From NCBI GenBank assembly GCA_021789975.1, contig JAJYIT010000040.1, positions 1 through 38,523 on the forward strand: a stretch of 38,523 bases of DNA, given 5' to 3'. The notes under the pieces were generated by a model that saw only the letters and a program-made list of their open reading frames with translations, ran no database searches and was not told where the DNA came from. Made by a program: the position numbers and the translations under genes. The stretch is from Bacteroidota bacterium (GTDB taxonomy: Bacteria > Bacteroidota > Ignavibacteria > Kryptoniales > JAKASW01). The number at the start of each line of letters is the position of its first letter. Position 1 is the first letter of the stretch. This document shows, in pieces, positions 35,471-38,523 of the stretch.

Positions 35471-35863
35471 CTATCCCTTTGACTGGCATTGAGGACATAC
35501 CCCGTAGAAATCCATCTTGACATTTTCAACGAGGTAACCGCGGGGAAGCTTGAACCCAGGCTCAGTCACTCTTGTCTCGTCGATGTCGAAAATCCCCTTG
35601 CATAACCTGCAGGTGAAATGGAAATGGTCGGTCTTGTTGGCATCAAACCGAAGCTGACCGTCGCAAAGAACTTCGTTTATTTCTCCGGATTGGACTAACA
35701 GATTGAGGTTCCGATAGACTGTCGCAAGACTGATGTTCGGAATCTCTTTTCGGACTTCGTGGAACACCCAGTCTGCTCCCGGGTGTGTCCTGGTAGAGCG
35801 GACAGCATCGAGCACTTTGTCGCGCTGTCTGCTCCGTTTTCTCTGGTGCGTTTCGCTGATCAT
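35471..35863 (-). CDS. perR: Fur-family peroxide regulator, PerR type
   Basis: A 130-residue metal-dependent repressor. The winged-helix part has ISLATVYRNLNLL (44-56) as recognition helix. The structural zinc site is C85/C88 and C123/C126. The regulatory-site ligands line up with B. subtilis PerR H37, D85, H91, H93 and D104 as H27, D74, H80, H82 and D93, with the same spacing from D74 onward. An Asp at the last position marks PerR, where Fur has Glu, and goes with oxidation of the sensor His by H2O2. It is the last gene of the rubrerythrin operon, 27 nt after DUF3501. Autoregulation through the operator at 38333-38347 is likely. The name perR is by ligand pattern and context. Confidence 0.88.
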   Translation of the reverse strand: MISETHQRKRSRQRDKVLDAVRSTRTHPGADWVFHEVRKEIPNISLATVYRNLNLLVQSGEINEVLCDGQLRFDANKTDHFHFTCRLCKGIFDIDETRVTEPGFKLPRGYLVENVKMDFYGVCPQCQSKG

Positions 35864-35890
35864 TTCTTCTTGCCTCTATTTAGAAACCCC

Positions 35891-36496
35891 TTAGTTCCAA
35901 ACGTTTGCAGCGGCTCCGGTTGTCATGTCCTCGTACAAGGCACGTCTAAGCTCCGACGGCATAACCACTTCTGCATTATAATTCTTGTGGCTAATAATCG
36001 CTTTGACCTCGACTGAAGTGTTTCCAAACATCTCGGCTTCCTCCCGTGCCATCTTAAACCTGATGTACTGCACGGCGCTGATGCGGTCATCCGTTGAGTG
36101 CCCCTCTTCGAATACCGCGGGTATCATTCGGTTGCCGATTCTCAGGAATAGGGAATCCTTGTTCATCCCGATGAGGGAATCCAAGAGAGGTTTTATCTTC
36201 GATTGCTCCTCGATCTCGACGAACAGCGTGGCGCTGAGCTCATTTTGTCGCGGTATCAACTCATTGTAGGTCTCTACCTCATCTCTGATCTTGACGTCGT
36301 CAATAATCCTTTCGATGCGCATCATTTCTTCGATCTGAAATGTTACGGTGTAGCGGTTCTCAAATGTGAGAGTAACAATCTCGCCGATCTTCAGTCTCCG
36401 ATGGTCCTTTATCGCGATGACTTTCTTTCGAAAATCATTTCTCACTTTTTCGTACTCAATGATATTTTTAATTTCGTCAAATTGAATTGGTTTCAC
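35891..36496 (-). CDS. DUF3501 family protein
   Basis: A 201-residue soluble protein with the DUF3501 pattern: an N-terminal D-E-I segment, EYEKVRNDFRKKVIAIKDHRR, then L-T-FENRYTVTFQIEEMMR, a YNELIP motif, ATLFVEIEE and a late QYIRFKM segment. It has no Cys and no membrane segment. DUF3501 genes are repeatedly found beside rubrerythrin and CCG-domain Fe-S oxidoreductase genes, which is the case here, but their function is unknown. The start is GTG at 36496 with AGAGG 7 nt upstream. It lies 18 nt after the oxidoreductase gene and is clearly in the same operon. A part in peroxide reduction or Fe-S protection is inferred from context only. Confidence 0.88.
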   Translation of the reverse strand: MKPIQFDEIKNIIEYEKVRNDFRKKVIAIKDHRRLKIGEIVTLTFENRYTVTFQIEEMMRIERIIDDVKIRDEVETYNELIPRQNELSATLFVEIEEQSKIKPLLDSLIGMNKDSLFLRIGNRMIPAVFEEGHSTDDRISAVQYIRFKMAREEAEMFGNTSVEVKAIISHKNYNAEVVMPSELRRALYEDMTTGAAANVWN

Positions 36497-36514
36497 TCTG
36501 CTACCTCTTTCGTT

Positions 36515-37798
36515 TCAATTGACCGGATCTTTCTCGAAACCATATGCATCACTCAATATTTGAATCGGGTGACGCGGCCTCTTTCCAGATCCCTTTTCGA
36601 TCTGAAGCTGCGCCAGAGGGCAATCGCTCACCGCGGCCGTTCCGTCCTTGAATTCATCGAAAAGGGGCTTGCCAACCTCCAGCGACATTTTGAAATTCTG
36701 TTTCTTTAAACTCCATGTCCCGTCATGTCCAGAGCACTTCGCTACCACCCGGACCTTTGTGTCCGGGATGAGCTCCATAACATCCCGCGACTTGAAGCCG
36801 ATGTTCTGGGCTTTGAGATGACAGGGTAGATGATAGGTGATCTCGCCCTGCGGCCGCAGGAAATCTTTTGCCAAGCGGCCTTCTTTGTTCAATTTCGCGA
36901 GGTATTCCATCAGGTCGTATGTGTGAGTCGCTACTAGCTTTGCATCCGGATTGGGTGATAAAAGTGGATATTCATGTTTCATCATGTAACTGCAGCTGGG
37001 TCCCGGTGAAACTATGTCATAGCCTTTCCTGATATACTCAACAAGGCGGTTGACATTGAAGTCGGCATTCTTTCTTGCGCCGTCAATGTCGCCTGCGTCG
37101 AGATAAGGCATCCCGCAGCATTTCTGAGTGGGAACTTCGACTTCTACCCCGTTTTTCTCCAGCACTTGGATCGCTGCTTTGCCGGTCTCCACGTCATTGT
37201 AATTAACCGAGCAGGTGTGAAAGAGCACAACCTTCGGCGCACCTCTTTCCTCTGAGACCCGACCTCTGCTGATGTGCTTCTCATGCTGTCTGTACCATGA
37301 CACGAAAGTTTTCCTGGAATAACCCGGCAGATTCCTGTCACGGTGTATGCCGACCGTCATCTCCATAAGGATTCGAAAAAGCGTGAGCGTCATCGTCCAG
37401 TTCACGAGGGATGCGAATGTTGTCGATATCTTACCGAGCAGGTCCGTATTGCTGAGCAATCTGTCTCTCAGCGGCACGCCTCTTTTCTTTGCTTCGACAG
37501 CCTTCCCGCGGAGCATCAGGCGAGGGAAGTCGAGCATATAATGATGAGGGGGAGTGTACGGGCATTTAGGGAAGCAGAGTTTGCAATCGTAGCATAGATC
37601 TACAACTTTCTTCGTATCTGCATCTGATAACTTCTCAAGATCACCGTCGAGTTCGTCGATTCGCTTGAAGAGACTATCAAACGAGGGACAGAGATTGAAG
37701 CAGAGCCTGCACCCGTTACAGATATCGAAGATTCGCGCCGTTTCTTTCGCGAATGCCTCCGGATTGTAGAAATCCGCCGAGCTGAAGTCAAATGCCAT
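36515..37798 (-). CDS. CCG-domain Fe-S oxidoreductase (GlpC/HdrD-like)
   Basis: A 427-residue protein. The N-terminal ferredoxin part has two cluster motifs, CNGCRLCFNLCP near residues 28-39 and CYDCKLCFPKCP near 69-80. Two cysteine-rich CCG domains follow: HTCSV with QKCCGMPYLDAGD, and LPCHLKAQN with AKCSGHDGTW and later DCPLAQ. The second has Ser in place of the middle Cys of the CCG motif. CCG domains bind unusual Fe-S clusters in heterodisulfide reductases, GlpC and glycolate oxidases, passing electrons from quinones or thiols. In this operon it is the likely electron supply to rubrerythrin, replacing the missing rubredoxin domain. That link is inference. The ATG at 37798 has TTGAGG upstream. 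Confidence 0.9.
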   Translation of the reverse strand: MAFDFSSADFYNPEAFAKETARIFDICNGCRLCFNLCPSFDSLFKRIDELDGDLEKLSDADTKKVVDLCYDCKLCFPKCPYTPPHHYMLDFPRLMLRGKAVEAKKRGVPLRDRLLSNTDLLGKISTTFASLVNWTMTLTLFRILMEMTVGIHRDRNLPGYSRKTFVSWYRQHEKHISRGRVSEERGAPKVVLFHTCSVNYNDVETGKAAIQVLEKNGVEVEVPTQKCCGMPYLDAGDIDGARKNADFNVNRLVEYIRKGYDIVSPGPSCSYMMKHEYPLLSPNPDAKLVATHTYDLMEYLAKLNKEGRLAKDFLRPQGEITYHLPCHLKAQNIGFKSRDVMELIPDTKVRVVAKCSGHDGTWSLKKQNFKMSLEVGKPLFDEFKDGTAAVSDCPLAQLQIEKGSGKRPRHPIQILSDAYGFEKDPVN

Positions 37799-37834
37799 TT
37801 AATGCCTCAAAGTTAAAGTGCGCCTCAATTTGGA

Positions 37835-37867
37835 AATTGCGACTCACTTTTGAAGTGAGTCGCAATT
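37835..37867 (-). terminator. Perfect 15-bp hairpin between rubrerythrin and Fe-S oxidoreductase genes
   Basis: AATTGCGACTCACTT (37835-37849) pairs perfectly with AAGTGAGTCGCAATT (37853-37867) around a 3-nt loop. In the direction of transcription (minus) only a few U residues follow, so termination is probably partial. Placed just after the rubrerythrin stop, it may lower expression of the three genes beyond it or protect the rubrerythrin mRNA end. Confidence 0.6.
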
Positions 37868-37884
37868 ACGATGGAATCTACTTA

Positions 37885-38310
37885 CTACTTTCCAAGTGTA
37901 TCGAGAGCCTTCTGGAACCTGCCGGCGTGAGATTTTTCCGCACGCGCAAGTGTTTCGAACCAGGTTGCGATCTCGGCGAACCCTTCCTCTCTGGCAGTCT
38001 TTGCGAATCCAGGATACATTTCTGTGTATTCATATGTCTCGCCTGTGACGGCCGAGCCGAGATTCTTCTTTGTGTCGCCAACCTCTACGTTGGTGACCGG
38101 ATCGCCTACTTCCTTCAGAAAATCGAAGTGGCCAAAAGCGTGTCCCGTTTCACCTTCTGCTGTGTCGCGAAATACACCTGCGACATCGGGGTACCCTTCA
38201 ATATCGGCCTGCCTTGCAAAATAGAGGTAGCGTCGGTTTGCCTGTGATTCACCCGCGAATCCCTCTTTGAGACAGTCGTAGGTCTTAGATCCTTTGAGTG
38301 GCTTTGCCAT
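37885..38310 (-). CDS. rbr: Rubrerythrin-family diiron peroxidase without rubredoxin domain
   Basis: A 141-residue ferritin-like protein that reduces H2O2 at a diiron site. All expected ligands are present and spaced as in rubrerythrin: E21 (AGESQANR), E54 and H57 (EGETGHAFGH), E94 and E97 (EYTEM), and E125 and H128 (RAEKSHAG). The C-terminal rubredoxin domain of classical rubrerythrin (about 50 residues with two CxxC pairs) is absent; the chain ends at the fourth helix. Electrons must come from another protein, plausibly the Fe-S oxidoreductase encoded next. The ATG at 38310 is chosen because AGGAGG lies 5 nt upstream; an open frame to 38385 runs through the promoter and operator. It is the first gene of the operon. 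Confidence 0.94.
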   Translation of the reverse strand: MAKPLKGSKTYDCLKEGFAGESQANRRYLYFARQADIEGYPDVAGVFRDTAEGETGHAFGHFDFLKEVGDPVTNVEVGDTKKNLGSAVTGETYEYTEMYPGFAKTAREEGFAEIATWFETLARAEKSHAGRFQKALDTLGK

Positions 38311-38332
38311 TTTTTCCTCCTGTTTGTAATGG

Positions 38333-38347
38333 TTATAATAATAGTAA
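38333..38347 (-). promoter_or_regulatory. PerR box-like operator at the rubrerythrin start site
   Basis: On the minus strand the 15-mer is TTACTATTATTATAA. It matches the B. subtilis PerR box consensus TTATAATTATTATAA at 13 of 15 positions. It begins about where transcription should start from the promoter at 38357-38385, so a bound repressor would block RNA polymerase. Confidence 0.68.
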
Positions 38348-38356
38348 TCGTTACTG

Positions 38357-38385
38357 ATTATAGTGGATTCTAATCGGAAAGTCAA
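38357..38385 (-). promoter_or_regulatory. Sigma70-type promoter of the rubrerythrin operon
   Basis: On the minus strand TTGACT (38385-38380), exactly 17 nt, then a perfect TATAAT (38362-38357). Transcription would begin near 38350, giving a leader of about 40 nt with AGGAGG before the ATG at 38310. Confidence 0.72.
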
Positions 38386-38523
38386 GCAGGATGCTTCACC
38401 TTAAATCCGCGATAGGGGCATAAATATTGACGGATAAAAAGATGAGAGGATCCGTTAAGTGATTGATATAGCGATAGACGCTGGATTGGCGAGAAAAGAT
38501 CGGGACACAACGGATTTTTCACC

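Noticed and set aside
36203-36709. A 168-codon plus-strand frame across the DUF3501/oxidoreductase junction
   Set aside because: It is antisense to two well-supported genes of one operon and shows no motif or ribosome site.
38311-38385. Longer rubrerythrin start at 38385
   Set aside because: The extension translates the promoter and PerR box, while AGGAGG precedes the ATG at 38310.
38455-38523. Edge coding sequence at the right end of the window
   Set aside because: Two options are equally weak: a plus-strand GTG start at 38459 (AGAGGA upstream, MIDIAIDAGLARKD) and the end of a minus-strand frame stopping at 38455. Neither shows a recognisable family, so I do not call a gene. A 6-bp inverted repeat (ACGGAT/ATCCGT) also lies just to the left.

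Overview
The window reads as chromosomal DNA of a Gram-negative bacterium of the Bacteroidota/Chlorobiota (FCB) group, most likely near the Ignavibacteria. The argument is: a DUF3467 protein; a large lipoprotein paired with a DUF5723-type outer-membrane protein; an orphan type IX secretion (T9SS) C-terminal sorting domain; and polysaccharide deacetylases of the kind common in that group. Many genes carry good AGGAG-type ribosome binding sites, and several promoters look like sigma70 sites (TTGACT-17-TATAAT). Both are unlike Bacteroidia, which rarely use Shine-Dalgarno sites and have their own promoter consensus. The lineage is inference; no rRNA is present. No tRNA, rRNA or CRISPR array was seen, and no gene-free stretch exceeds 300 bases.

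Layout. 1-126: the end of an IS21-family insertion sequence (last codons of istB plus terminal repeats). 172-627: a small lipoprotein directly beside it. 624-6178 (minus): a chain of five genes joined by 4-nt start/stop overlaps: dnaG, a 2[4Fe-4S] ferredoxin, a geranylgeranyl-reductase-family flavoprotein, a polysaccharide deacetylase and an EamA transporter. 6357-7651 (plus): DUF2064 and nadD. 7740-13554 (plus): a TPR protein with an OmlA-like insert, DUF3467, a 703-residue lipoprotein and a DUF5723 barrel protein. 13669-20462 (plus): a 1084-residue hybrid sensor kinase, then glnD coupled to murI.

20455-26366 (minus): an arginine operon, argG, a class IV PLP aminotransferase, argH and a PcrA/UvrD helicase. 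It is divergent from 26524-27586 (plus), a coiled-coil lipoprotein followed by a coiled-coil LysM protein, closed by a clear intrinsic terminator. 27708-28673: phoH.

28751-35212 (plus): three overlapping genes for a large exported deacetylase/glycoside-hydrolase-like protein, a membrane family 2 glycosyltransferase and an outer-membrane protein. I read this as an uncharacterised exopolysaccharide synthesis, modification and export system whose domain logic recalls PgaABC and PelA but with different domains. It is the best candidate here for something new. A broken T9SS cargo tail (35242-35427) lies just after it.

35471-38310 (minus): a peroxide-defence operon of rubrerythrin without a rubredoxin domain, a CCG-domain Fe-S oxidoreductase, DUF3501 and a Fur-family regulator. 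The regulator has the full set of PerR metal ligands, and a 13/15 match to the PerR box sits at the predicted transcription start of the rubrerythrin gene. This suggests a self-regulated H2O2-responsive unit.
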